Part shown: one piece after another, positions 13,727 through 19,748 of the stretch
Position numbering within the stretch: position 1 is the stretch's first letter
How the letters are laid out: every line of letters begins with the position of its first letter
NCBI GenBank assembly: GCA_910588205.1
Contig: CAJUQK010000031.1
Span: 1-19,748 of the forward strand
Direction: 5' to 3'
From: an uncultured Eggerthellaceae bacterium
Lineage (GTDB): Bacteria; Actinomycetota; Coriobacteriia; Coriobacteriales; Eggerthellaceae
Length of the DNA stretch: 19,748 nucleotides
Translations under genes and position numbers: made by a program
Notes under the pieces: model-generated
The model's input: the letters and a program-made list of their open reading frames with translations, nothing else
Database searches by the model: none
Told to the model about the DNA's origin: nothing

Positions 13727-13755
13727 TTGCCGTGAAGGCCGGGCGCTCATATAGT
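13727..13755 (+). promoter_or_regulatory. Promoter of the molybdopterin oxidoreductase operon
   Basis: TTGCCG (13727-13732), 17 bases, TATAGT (13750-13755). Spacing is ideal. The start would be near 13762, giving a leader of about 56 bases that holds the inverted repeat TCAGGAGCA/TGCTCCTGA. Confidence 0.6.
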
Positions 13756-13790
13756 CAGGAGCATCGAGCTGGCGTACTGCCTGCTCCTGA
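13755..13790 (+). promoter_or_regulatory. Inverted repeat in the oxidoreductase leader
   Basis: TCAGGAGCA (13755-13763) and TGCTCCTGA (13782-13790) are perfect 9-base arms 18 bases apart. The left arm covers the last base of the -10 and the predicted start. It could be an operator or an mRNA leader hairpin; the sequence does not decide. Confidence 0.45.
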
Positions 13791-13817
13791 TGGCCTCACT
13801 TTGAGAGGAGTGATCGA

Positions 13818-15998
13818 ATGCCCATCAAGAAGACCCGGACCGTATGCACTACCTGTCATGCCCGATGCGGAGTGATCGTCTACTCCGACGGCGACGAGAT
13901 CGTCAAGATCGAAGGCGACCCGGACAATCCCAAATCGTTCGGCGTGATCTGCGGCGCCGGCATGTCCGAGCGCGAGATCCACAACAACACCGAAGGACGC
14001 ATCCTGTATCCCATGAAACGCGTGGGCGAGCGCGGCAGTGGCGAATGGGAGCGCATCACCTGGGATGAGGCACTGGACACCATCGCGCGCGAATCGAAGC
14101 GCATCATCGAGGAGTACGGGCCCGAGGCCATCATCACCGGCCAGGGCACGGGCCGCACCACGAACCACTGGCACTGCCGTCTCAATTCGACGCTTGGCCT
14201 GGAAGGTTGGTCGCTCGTTCCCACGCATGTGTGCCTCATGCCCCACATCCTGCCGAACGCAATCTCGCTCGGCATCTTCAGCCCCGCCGATGGTGACCTT
14301 GCTAACTCAGGCACCATGGTGCTCTGGGGGCAGAACCCTGCCATGGAGCGCGGCATCATGAAGCGCATCCTGGACAACCAGGCCAGCGGCGCCAACCTCA
14401 TCGTCATCGATGCGCGCTTCCAAGACATGTCGAAGCACGCAGACCTGGCCATCCAGCCACGCCCCGGCACTGACGGCGCTCTGGCGCTGGGCATCATCCG
14501 TGAGATCATCCACCAGGGATGGTACGACGAGCAGTGGATCGAGGACTGGACCTACGGTTTCGAAGACCTGAAGGCCCGCGTGGAGGAATGGACACCGAAG
14601 CACACCGCCGAGATCTGCTGGATCGAACCGGAGGACGTGACCACCGCGGCACGCATGATGGGCACCCAAGGGCCTGTTGGCATGATGGTAGGCTTGGGGC
14701 CTGGCTGCATGCACACCAACGCCATCCAGAACGGCCGCGCTATCGCCTGCCTCCAAGGTCTGCTGGGCCATATCGATGTTCCCGGCGGCGTGAACGTGCC
14801 CGTCGCATTCTCCGTCATGCTGGATGACAAGATCACCCTGTGGGACAGCGCACTTGACCCCGGTCGACCGGAGCTCTTCACCTTCGGCGGAGAGGCGCAC
14901 CCGCTCTACAAGTCCTTCGGTCGTTCCAATGACCCGAACACCGTGTTCAAGGCCATGATCACCGGTGAGCCGCGCCCCATCAAGATGTTCGTTGCCATCG
15001 CTGATGATCCGCTGCTCTGCTATGAGGACACCAACCTCACCTACCAGGCTATGACCAGCCCCAACCTAGACCTCATCGTAGTCAAGGACTTCTACTTCTC
15101 CCCCACGGCGAAGCTGGCGGACATCGTGCTCCCTACCTCTGACTGGTCTGAGCGCTGCACCTATGACGAAGAGCTGGATGGCCCCTTCATCCTGTCCTTC
15201 GACCAGGCCGTTCCTGCTCCGGGCGAGTGCTGGGATGACTGGAAGTTCTTCCTGGAGTGGGGCAAGCGGATGAACCCTGAGCAATGGCCCTGGGCTGATG
15301 AGAAGGAGATGGTCCTCTGGCGCCTGAAGGAGTTCTATGGCTTCGACCTGACCTGGGAGGAGTTCCAAGCTACACCCGTGCGCTTGGCGGGCGGTGCCGA
15401 TCTGGACGCAGAGCCCGTGCATAAGAAGTATGAGAAGGGCATGCTCCGCCCCGACGGCGCTCCCGGCTTCCCCACCGTCACAGGCAAGATAGAGTTCTCC
15501 TCACCCGCCATGGCTGCCTTCGGCTATGATCCGGTGCCCGACTACACTGAGCCAGCGGAGAGCCCCTTGAGCCAGCCGGAACTGGCGAAGGAGTACCCAC
15601 TCATCGGCAGCACGGGGCACCGCGTCTACAGCTTCTTCCACTCCGCATGGACCAACGTCCCCGCTCAGCGTTTCTTCTACCCGGAGCCCTTCGTGGTGGT
15701 CCACCCTGATGACGCGGCAACCTATCACGTCACCAATGGCGAATGGATCACCATCAGCTCACCACGGGGCAAGATCATCTCGAAGGCGCTGGTGTCTCGT
15801 GAGGCGAAGAAGGGCGTCGTGTTCATCCCGCGCCCCGCGTGGCGTGACGAGTGCGAAGCTCTGGGGCTTCCTGGCTATGGCTGGGACAAGGCCAACGGCA
15901 ACGTCCTCGTTCCCTCAGAACCAGCTGAGCCTGGCTATGGCGCAACGGCCATGCGCTCATTCCTTTGCAAGATCGAGCCCGGAAGGGGTGATATGTAA
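13818..15998 (+). CDS. Molybdopterin-dependent oxidoreductase, DMSO-reductase family
   Basis: A 726-aa protein. Cys10, Cys13, Cys17 and Cys45 (C-x2-C-x3-C-x27-C) bind a 4Fe-4S cluster. RILYPMKRVG (61-70) and ERITWDEALDTIA (78-90) are family hallmarks. THVCLMPHI puts Cys139 at the usual metal-ligand position. Later segments include MVLWGQNPAMERG, PRPGTDGALALG, VKDFYFSPTAKLADIVLPTSDWSER and a molybdopterin-binding C domain (PLIGSTGHRVYSFFHS; FIPRPAWRDECEALG). There is no Tat signal, so it should act in the cytosol. The pattern reminds me of acetylene hydratase and gut catechol dehydroxylases more than of respiratory reductases; this is recollection. AGGAG precedes the ATG. The gene overlaps the ferredoxin gene at TAATG. 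Substrate unknown. Confidence 0.92.
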   Translation: MPIKKTRTVCTTCHARCGVIVYSDGDEIVKIEGDPDNPKSFGVICGAGMSEREIHNNTEGRILYPMKRVGERGSGEWERITWDEALDTIARESKRIIEEYGPEAIITGQGTGRTTNHWHCRLNSTLGLEGWSLVPTHVCLMPHILPNAISLGIFSPADGDLANSGTMVLWGQNPAMERGIMKRILDNQASGANLIVIDARFQDMSKHADLAIQPRPGTDGALALGIIREIIHQGWYDEQWIEDWTYGFEDLKARVEEWTPKHTAEICWIEPEDVTTAARMMGTQGPVGMMVGLGPGCMHTNAIQNGRAIACLQGLLGHIDVPGGVNVPVAFSVMLDDKITLWDSALDPGRPELFTFGGEAHPLYKSFGRSNDPNTVFKAMITGEPRPIKMFVAIADDPLLCYEDTNLTYQAMTSPNLDLIVVKDFYFSPTAKLADIVLPTSDWSERCTYDEELDGPFILSFDQAVPAPGECWDDWKFFLEWGKRMNPEQWPWADEKEMVLWRLKEFYGFDLTWEEFQATPVRLAGGADLDAEPVHKKYEKGMLRPDGAPGFPTVTGKIEFSSPAMAAFGYDPVPDYTEPAESPLSQPELAKEYPLIGSTGHRVYSFFHSAWTNVPAQRFFYPEPFVVVHPDDAATYHVTNGEWITISSPRGKIISKALVSREAKKGVVFIPRPAWRDECEALGLPGYGWDKANGNVLVPSEPAEPGYGATAMRSFLCKIEPGRGDM

Positions 15999-16333
15999 TG
16001 AAGCGTATCGATGGAGGCGGGATAGCCCTGCTGCTTGACCTGGATGACTGCATCGGGTGCTACGGCTGCGAGGCGGCCTGCCGGGAGACCTACCGGTATC
16101 CCTATCATGAGGATTGGCTGAAGGTCATTCGCCGCGAGCCCTTCCTGGTGGATGGGAAGCTGCGCCAGTACCACCTGATCGCACCGGTGCTGGACAAGTG
16201 CAAGCTCTGCTACGACGCAGATCCGAACCCGCTCTGCGTCACGGGCTGTGCAGCCCAATGCTTGAAGATCGGCCCCTTCGATGAGCTGGTTGAAGAGGCC
16301 AAGGGGCGCCACTGCGCCATCTACACCGCCTAA
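15998..16333 (+). CDS. Small 4Fe-4S dicluster ferredoxin subunit
   Basis: A 111-aa iron-sulfur protein with two cluster motifs: CIGCYGCEAAC (Cys18, 21, 24, 28) and C-x2-C-x8-C-x3-C (Cys68, 71, 80, 84) with a further Cys88. DmsB/NrfC-type subunits have four clusters in about 180-200 aa, so this is a reduced version holding probably two. It should pass electrons to the molybdopterin enzyme, whose stop codon it overlaps (TAATG), implying coupled synthesis in equal amounts. No signal peptide or membrane helix is present, and no NrfD-type anchor gene follows, so the electron donor is likely soluble. Confidence 0.9.
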   Translation: MKRIDGGGIALLLDLDDCIGCYGCEAACRETYRYPYHEDWLKVIRREPFLVDGKLRQYHLIAPVLDKCKLCYDADPNPLCVTGCAAQCLKIGPFDELVEEAKGRHCAIYTA

Positions 16334-16362
16334 GCCACACTCCCTGGCAGAAGACTCTCTTC

Positions 16363-16383
16363 GGGGCCGCCCTGGACGGCCCC
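16363..16383 (+). terminator. Hairpin between ferredoxin and MFS genes
   Basis: GGGGCCG (16363-16369) pairs with CGGCCCC (16377-16383), loop of seven. No T-tract follows, so partial termination or RNA stabilisation is more likely than a full stop. The MFS gene begins 28 bases later with its own strong AAGGAGG. Confidence 0.4.
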
Positions 16384-16411
16384 ACCATCACCCCCTGTAA
16401 GGAGGACGACC

Positions 16412-17239
16412 ATGAGTGTCGCTTCAAGACGCCCGATGATGGCGGCGGTAGGGTGCGCCATCATCCTCACGGGGGGCATAGGCTCCACCTCCCTGCTCAA
16501 TGCCATTGCCGTGCTCCTCGTAGAGGGCATGGGCATCGATCTTGTCACCTACGCCTTCGGCCCCATGCTGGCTACGATCTTCGCTTTCTTGGGTAGCCTC
16601 GTGGGCACGAAGCTCATCGACAGGCTCACCCCGAAATGGTGCCTGCTCATCGGGAGCATCTGTACCACCTGTGCGCTCCTGCTCTTCGCAGCAGCCACAG
16701 GCCCGGTCAATGGGTTCTCTGCCTATTCGTCGAACTTCCTGGCATCTGGCAGCCTGGATCCGTCCTTCGTGGTCACGCTGCTCTCCATCTTCGCGTTGCT
16801 GGTAGCCGTCGTGAGCCTGGTGTCGGGCAAGGTGTCTGAAAAGCTGGGGGCATCCGTATCGTCCATCATCGTGTTCGCGGGCTTCGCTGCAGGCATCACG
16901 CTGCTGGTGATGTGGCTTGCGAATGCGGGGAGTCCCTTGCTCTATGGAGGGCTAGTGCTCTGCGCGTTCATCGGACCCGTCCAGATCCTGCCGGCGCTCT
17001 TCATCCCGCAGCTCTTCGGCATGCGTGATTACACGGCCATCAACGCCGTGGGCATGGGCGCATTCTATCTAGGAGGCGCCGCGGTGTTCCTCATCGCCGC
17101 AGCCATCATGCAGAACGTCGGCTTCGCCGTGGGCTTCATCGTGCTAGCCGCCTCAGGCGTGGTGGCCTGCATCCTCTTCCTGCTGGCTATCGCCGCCAGC
17201 CCCATCCGCAAGAAGGGCGCAGACGTATCATTGCCGTAG
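16412..17239 (+). CDS. MFS transporter, apparently lacking helices 4-6
   Basis: A 275-aa membrane protein with about eight hydrophobic segments by eye (roughly 10-36, 45-62, 74-93, 120-140, 147-168, 173-195, 205-228, 232-258). Full MFS carriers have about 400 aa and 12 helices. The first three helices look like an N-domain start (GGIGSTSLLNAI; LVGTKLIDRLTPK is the loop 2-3 motif). After about residue 95 a short loop leads to VTLLSIFALLVAV and SGKVSEKLGA, which resemble helix 7 and the loop after it. About 110-120 residues seem missing in frame. Start ATG follows AAGGAGG. It shares the oxidoreductase operon, so it probably moves that enzyme's substrate or product, if functional. Confidence 0.75.
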   Translation: MSVASRRPMMAAVGCAIILTGGIGSTSLLNAIAVLLVEGMGIDLVTYAFGPMLATIFAFLGSLVGTKLIDRLTPKWCLLIGSICTTCALLLFAAATGPVNGFSAYSSNFLASGSLDPSFVVTLLSIFALLVAVVSLVSGKVSEKLGASVSSIIVFAGFAAGITLLVMWLANAGSPLLYGGLVLCAFIGPVQILPALFIPQLFGMRDYTAINAVGMGAFYLGGAAVFLIAAAIMQNVGFAVGFIVLAASGVVACILFLLAIAASPIRKKGADVSLP

Positions 17240-17241
17240 GA

Positions 17242-17281
17242 GTCGAACGTGTTCGACACCGGGCGGATCTCAGATCCGCCC
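17242..17281 (+). terminator. Double hairpin after the MFS gene
   Basis: GTCGAAC-GT-GTTCGAC (17242-17257) is followed by GGGCGGATCT-C-AGATCCGCCC (17261-17281). Both are perfect. The first is identical to bases 1-16 of the window; the second belongs to the GATC-centred palindromes. They begin two bases after the stop and are likely repeat elements used as a transcript end. Confidence 0.5.
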
Positions 17282-17360
17282 CACAGGATCCCTTTCGCTC
17301 GCAAGATACAGGAAGAGCGCAGACAAACTGCGTCCACAACCTCTGCATCGCGATATGACA

Positions 17361-17387
17361 CTTGCAAAGATCGAGATTTCTTGCAAG
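17361..17387. promoter_or_regulatory. Paired TTGCAA sites before the secreted protein gene
   Basis: CTTGCAA occurs at 17361-17367 and again at 17380-17386, 19 bases apart; the second is part of the perfect palindrome CTTGCAAG. The sites are both direct and inverted copies. They lie about 60-85 bases before the gene start and might be a regulator site or -35 region of the sigma module. No matching -10 is clear. Confidence 0.3.
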
Positions 17388-17446
17388 GATTCACAGGGTT
17401 GGATCGTGTTCTTCATATATCGTCAGTCTCACAGGAAGAGGATGTC

Positions 17447-17983
17447 ATGAAGAAGGGGCTTATCGCAGCGGGGATCGCCGTGGCCATGGTAGCCATGCCC
17501 ATCGCAGCGTTCGCTGCATCCTATAAGGCCGTGCCCGAAAGCTACGTCATCACCGATGGTATCGGCGCGATACCGAAGACCGTACAGGTCGTTACGGAAC
17601 GTGCCTGGGACGACATCAACAAGCAAGCGCTTGAGGCTGCAGCTCAGCCGAACATCCCAGAGGAGCCAGAGGCCACCACGCCTGAACCGGCAGAGCCCGA
17701 TGCCGCGGAACCTGAGGCCACCCCTGCGCCTTCCTATGGCTACGTAGATAACGACCATGACGGCATCTGCGACAACTTCGTCGACCATAACGGCGATGGC
17801 TACTGCGACAACCATGGCGAATACTGCTATAACACCGGCCATGCCCGCCACAACGGCTACGGCTACAACAGCGGAAGCGGCTCTGGATCCTCCTCTGGCA
17901 CCGGCAGCTCCAACGGATATGGATCAGGATACAGTACTGGTCACCATGGCGGACACGGCGGCGGCCATCATGGCGGTCGGTAG
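17447..17983 (+). CDS. Secreted protein with calcium-loop-like repeats and His/Gly tail
   Basis: A 178-aa exported protein. A signal peptide MKKGLIAAGIAVAMVAMPIA runs to AFA (cleavage after residue 23). A 45-residue polar region is followed by a Pro/Glu/Ala linker (about 69-95). Next come two repeats 12 residues apart, DNDHDGICD (101-109) and DHNGDGYCD (113-121). They resemble EF-hand or dockerin calcium loops with an added Cys. The C-terminal third is Gly/Ser/Tyr/Asn-rich and ends in HHGGHGGGHHGG. ATG at 17447 is chosen for the AGGAAGAGG upstream and the signal peptide; a longer frame is open but unlikely. It precedes the sigma/anti-sigma pair by 63 bases and may be its ligand, target or partner. 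Confidence 0.82.
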   Translation: MKKGLIAAGIAVAMVAMPIAAFAASYKAVPESYVITDGIGAIPKTVQVVTERAWDDINKQALEAAAQPNIPEEPEATTPEPAEPDAAEPEATPAPSYGYVDNDHDGICDNFVDHNGDGYCDNHGEYCYNTGHARHNGYGYNSGSGSGSSSGTGSSNGYGSGYSTGHHGGHGGGHHGGR

Positions 17984-18046
17984 GACCATCAGCTTCCGAG
18001 TTCGTCCTCGCTCAGGCTTCCCTGTGCAGCTGGCTTGAGGGATGCA

Positions 18047-18529
18047 GTGGACATAGAAGCCGCGATGCAACGCCATGCCGATACGGTATGGCGCGTCTGT
18101 TCTCTGCATCTTCGCGAGCCAGCAGACCGGCAAGATGCGTTCCAAGACGCATTCCTCAAGTATGCCTTGGCGGATGACACTACGTTCGAGGATGACGAGC
18201 ACCGCAAGGCATGGCTGATCACCGTAACCAGGAATCTCTGCCGCGATCAGCTCAAACGTGCTGCCCGGAAGAACGTCAGCCTTGACGGCCTTGAAGGTTT
18301 CGAGGCCACGCCGGTGCAATCCGACCCCGCAGCCCAACCTGGTTCTGCGACAAGCGAAGTGGTGTCGGCCATGCGTGCGCTCGACGATCCACCCCGCACG
18401 CCCCTCTATCTCTCCATCTACGAAGGCTATTCCGCACCCGAGATAGCATCCATGCTGGACGCACCGGTGAACACCGTCTATTCCTGGATCTCTCGTGGCA
18501 GAGCCCAGCTAAGGAGCGCCCTTTCATGA
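18047..18529 (+). CDS. ECF-type RNA polymerase sigma factor
   Basis: A 160-aa sigma70-family factor with region 2 and region 4 only. Region 2 carries DRQDAFQDAFLKYAL and HRKAWLITVTRNLCRDQLKR. Region 4 carries TPLYLSIYEGYSAPEIASML and NTVYSWISRGRAQLR, the helix-turn-helix that reads the -35. The start is uncertain: GTG at 18047 has GAGG five bases upstream, while an in-frame TTG at 18035 has none. The stop overlaps the next gene by four bases (ATGA), so the sigma factor and its anti-sigma partner are made together. It should direct polymerase to a small regulon, likely including the secreted protein gene upstream. Outer signal unknown. Confidence 0.9.
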   Translation: MDIEAAMQRHADTVWRVCSLHLREPADRQDAFQDAFLKYALADDTTFEDDEHRKAWLITVTRNLCRDQLKRAARKNVSLDGLEGFEATPVQSDPAAQPGSATSEVVSAMRALDDPPRTPLYLSIYEGYSAPEIASMLDAPVNTVYSWISRGRAQLRSALS

Positions 18530-19398
18530 ATGACCTCGATCAGCGCATCATCGGATCATTCGATGCTCTCAAGGCCCCCGAGAGCGCGAAGGCATCCGCC
18601 CTTGCCCATATCGAAGCCGTCCGCCACGCCAACCAGACAAGCGAAGGCAGCGGCGCTTCCCAGCTCCCCACCAACCGAACAGCAGCCCCCGAACGAGCAG
18701 CCTCGAACCGCCGACACCCTCAGCGTGCAAGGCGTTGGGCGGCCGCCATTGCCGCCTGCCTCATCTTGGCGTGCGTAGGGGCTTTTGGCTACAACACCTA
18801 CACGTCCCCGACTGCCTTCGTCGGTCTGGACATCAATCCCTCCATCGAGTTCTCCATCAATCGCTTCGAGCGCGTCGTTGCTGTGAAACCCTTGAACGAC
18901 GACGGCCGTACACTCCTTGAGGGCTGTCCATCGCTTACAGGCATGCCCTATGAGGATGCCTTGGATTCGGTGCTCTCATGCGAGGGATTCCAAGCTTACG
19001 CTGCGGAGGATGCCCTGGTTGCCGTAGATGTGGTGAGCGACGATGAGGTCCAGGCCACCCAGCTGATGGCCCAAAGCCAGCAACAGCTTGCCAGCCTTCC
19101 TTGCCAGACCCAGTGTCACCGCACTGATGAGGCCACGCGCGAGAGCGCACACCATGCCGGTATGGGCATGGGTCGATACCGAGCCGCCCAGGAGCTCATG
19201 GAGGCTGACAGTTCCTATACGCTGGAAAAGTGCGCCTCCATGAGCATGCATCAGATCAAAGATGCCTGCGCTGCCGCTCACGGAAGTTCTGCGGACACAG
19301 CTGATGCAGCAGATACGACCAACGTGAACGATGCAGAGGACGCGGCCGCCTCCGGTCCGGGGCGGCATCGGCGCCATGGGCAGGGCCACCACTCCTAA
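18526..19398 (+). CDS. RsgI-like transmembrane anti-sigma factor
   Basis: A 290-aa single-pass membrane protein. The cytosolic part (1-70) begins with an acidic helix and should bind the sigma factor. A membrane helix spans about 71-90. Outside follows GLDINPSIEFSINRFERV (100-117), the RsgI-family core. In RsgI a conserved Asn-Pro bond (here Asn104-Pro105) is cut by the protein itself, priming signal transfer. An extracytoplasmic helical part has CQTQCH (193-198) and YTLEKCASMSMHQIKDAC (231-248). An acidic Ala-rich linker leads to a His/Arg/Gly tail. Known RsgI proteins end in sugar-binding modules; none is seen here. Overlap with the sigma gene supports the pairing. Confidence 0.85.
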   Translation: MNDLDQRIIGSFDALKAPESAKASALAHIEAVRHANQTSEGSGASQLPTNRTAAPERAASNRRHPQRARRWAAAIAACLILACVGAFGYNTYTSPTAFVGLDINPSIEFSINRFERVVAVKPLNDDGRTLLEGCPSLTGMPYEDALDSVLSCEGFQAYAAEDALVAVDVVSDDEVQATQLMAQSQQQLASLPCQTQCHRTDEATRESAHHAGMGMGRYRAAQELMEADSSYTLEKCASMSMHQIKDACAAAHGSSADTADAADTTNVNDAEDAAASGPGRHRRHGQGHHS

Positions 19399-19748
19399 TG
19401 TCATCGGGCCGACCTGGAGAATGCAACGGAATTGGATAGGTCGCTCTCCGCGCGAGAATGCGTTGCGCGGAGATCGCGCGCAGCATATTGATTGCGGTAC
19501 CTACCGGGTAACCTGACGTACGGGGTTCACTCGGGTGCAACATCAGGCGGATCCAGATCCGCCACTACAACGCATGGTTCAGCCGGATGTGACGTCGGGC
19601 TGATCACGATCCGCCCCTACGGCAACCTGACCTGCATGGTTCACCCGATGGGAACCTGACGCACATGTATGGGTTCACCCGAGGGGAACCTGCCACACGA
19701 TCCGTAGACCAGCTATCATGTGTCAACCCAGATCTTGAGGGATTCTCA
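19399..19748. other. Gene-free right end with degenerate repeats
   Basis: No gene was found. It carries a terminator-like stem, two GATC-centred palindromes (19546-19563 perfect; 19597-19616 with one mismatch), and degenerate copies of a motif starting AACCTGMC and usually followed by GGTTCAC (copies start near 19510, 19624, 19653 and 19687). GGAGAATGCAAC at 19416-19427 also occurs at 32-43. It seems to be repeat-derived spacer DNA. Confidence 0.55.
19445..19473 (+). terminator. Terminator-like hairpin after the anti-sigma gene
   Basis: TCTCCGCGC (19445-19453) pairs with GCGCGGAGA (19465-19473), loop of 11, 47 bases after the stop. The stem is strong; no T-tract follows. It probably closes the sigma operon. 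Confidence 0.5.

Noticed and set aside
13755..14246. Minus-strand open frame over the oxidoreductase start
   Set aside because: It covers the promoter and the cluster-binding part of a clear gene on the other strand.
17249..17446. N-terminal extension of the secreted protein by 66 codons
   Set aside because: It would bury the signal peptide and starts inside a palindromic repeat; AGGAAGAGG stands before the ATG at 17447.
19510..19700. CRISPR array
   Set aside because: Repeats are short, imperfect and unevenly spaced, and there are no cas genes.

Overview
The window looks like chromosome of a Gram-positive actinobacterium of class Coriobacteriia, probably the Eggerthellaceae side. This is an inference from three things. 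Composition is moderately high GC. The gene order rpsF-ssb-rpsR-rplI-dnaB is followed by purA and purD. The accessory half holds a molybdopterin enzyme with a small ferredoxin and an MFS carrier, a type of module common in gut Eggerthellaceae. I cannot name the species.

Left half (506-7632, all minus strand): a housekeeping block reads leftwards. A promoter near 6788-6815 and a leader hairpin precede rpsF (S6), ssb, rpsR (S18, zinc form) and rplI (L9 with an acidic tail). A terminator-like hairpin lies between rplI and dnaB. A small two-helix membrane protein is coupled to dnaB. purA and purD follow, each with its own TATAAT-like box. The 500 bases left of purD are non-coding and full of hairpins, including a tandem 32-nt repeat. 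Right of rpsF, beyond a hairpin-rich gap, is an unrecognised 168-aa cytosolic protein (7126-7632).

Middle (7633-8615): two tRNA-Ser genes (anticodons GGA and CGA). The last 23 nt of the CGA gene region is duplicated exactly 202 bp downstream. The DNA between the copies has no gene but is packed with nested inverted repeats. This resembles the footprint of an element that used the tRNA 3' end as attachment site.

Right half (8616-19398, plus strand except the LysR gene): three modules. (1) An ABC exporter ATPase, its permease, a YtrA-type GntR repressor and a DUF1648/DUF5808-like membrane protein form one operon; a 7-7-7 inverted repeat sits on the extended -10 promoter. (2) A divergent LysR regulator faces a cytosolic DMSO-reductase-family molybdopterin enzyme, a two-cluster ferredoxin and an MFS carrier that appears to lack helices 4-6. 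A good sigma70 promoter and an upstream dyad at the usual LysR position lie between. (3) A secreted protein with two calcium-loop-like repeats and a His/Gly-rich tail precedes an ECF sigma factor and an RsgI-like transmembrane anti-sigma factor, which also ends in a His-rich tail. This looks like a surface-sensing circuit.

Both window ends, and several gaps, carry short dispersed palindromes (GATC-centred stems; GTCGAAC-GT-GTTCGAC twice), suggesting a family of extragenic repeats in this genome. All calls rest on reading the sequence and on remembered family features; no database search was run.
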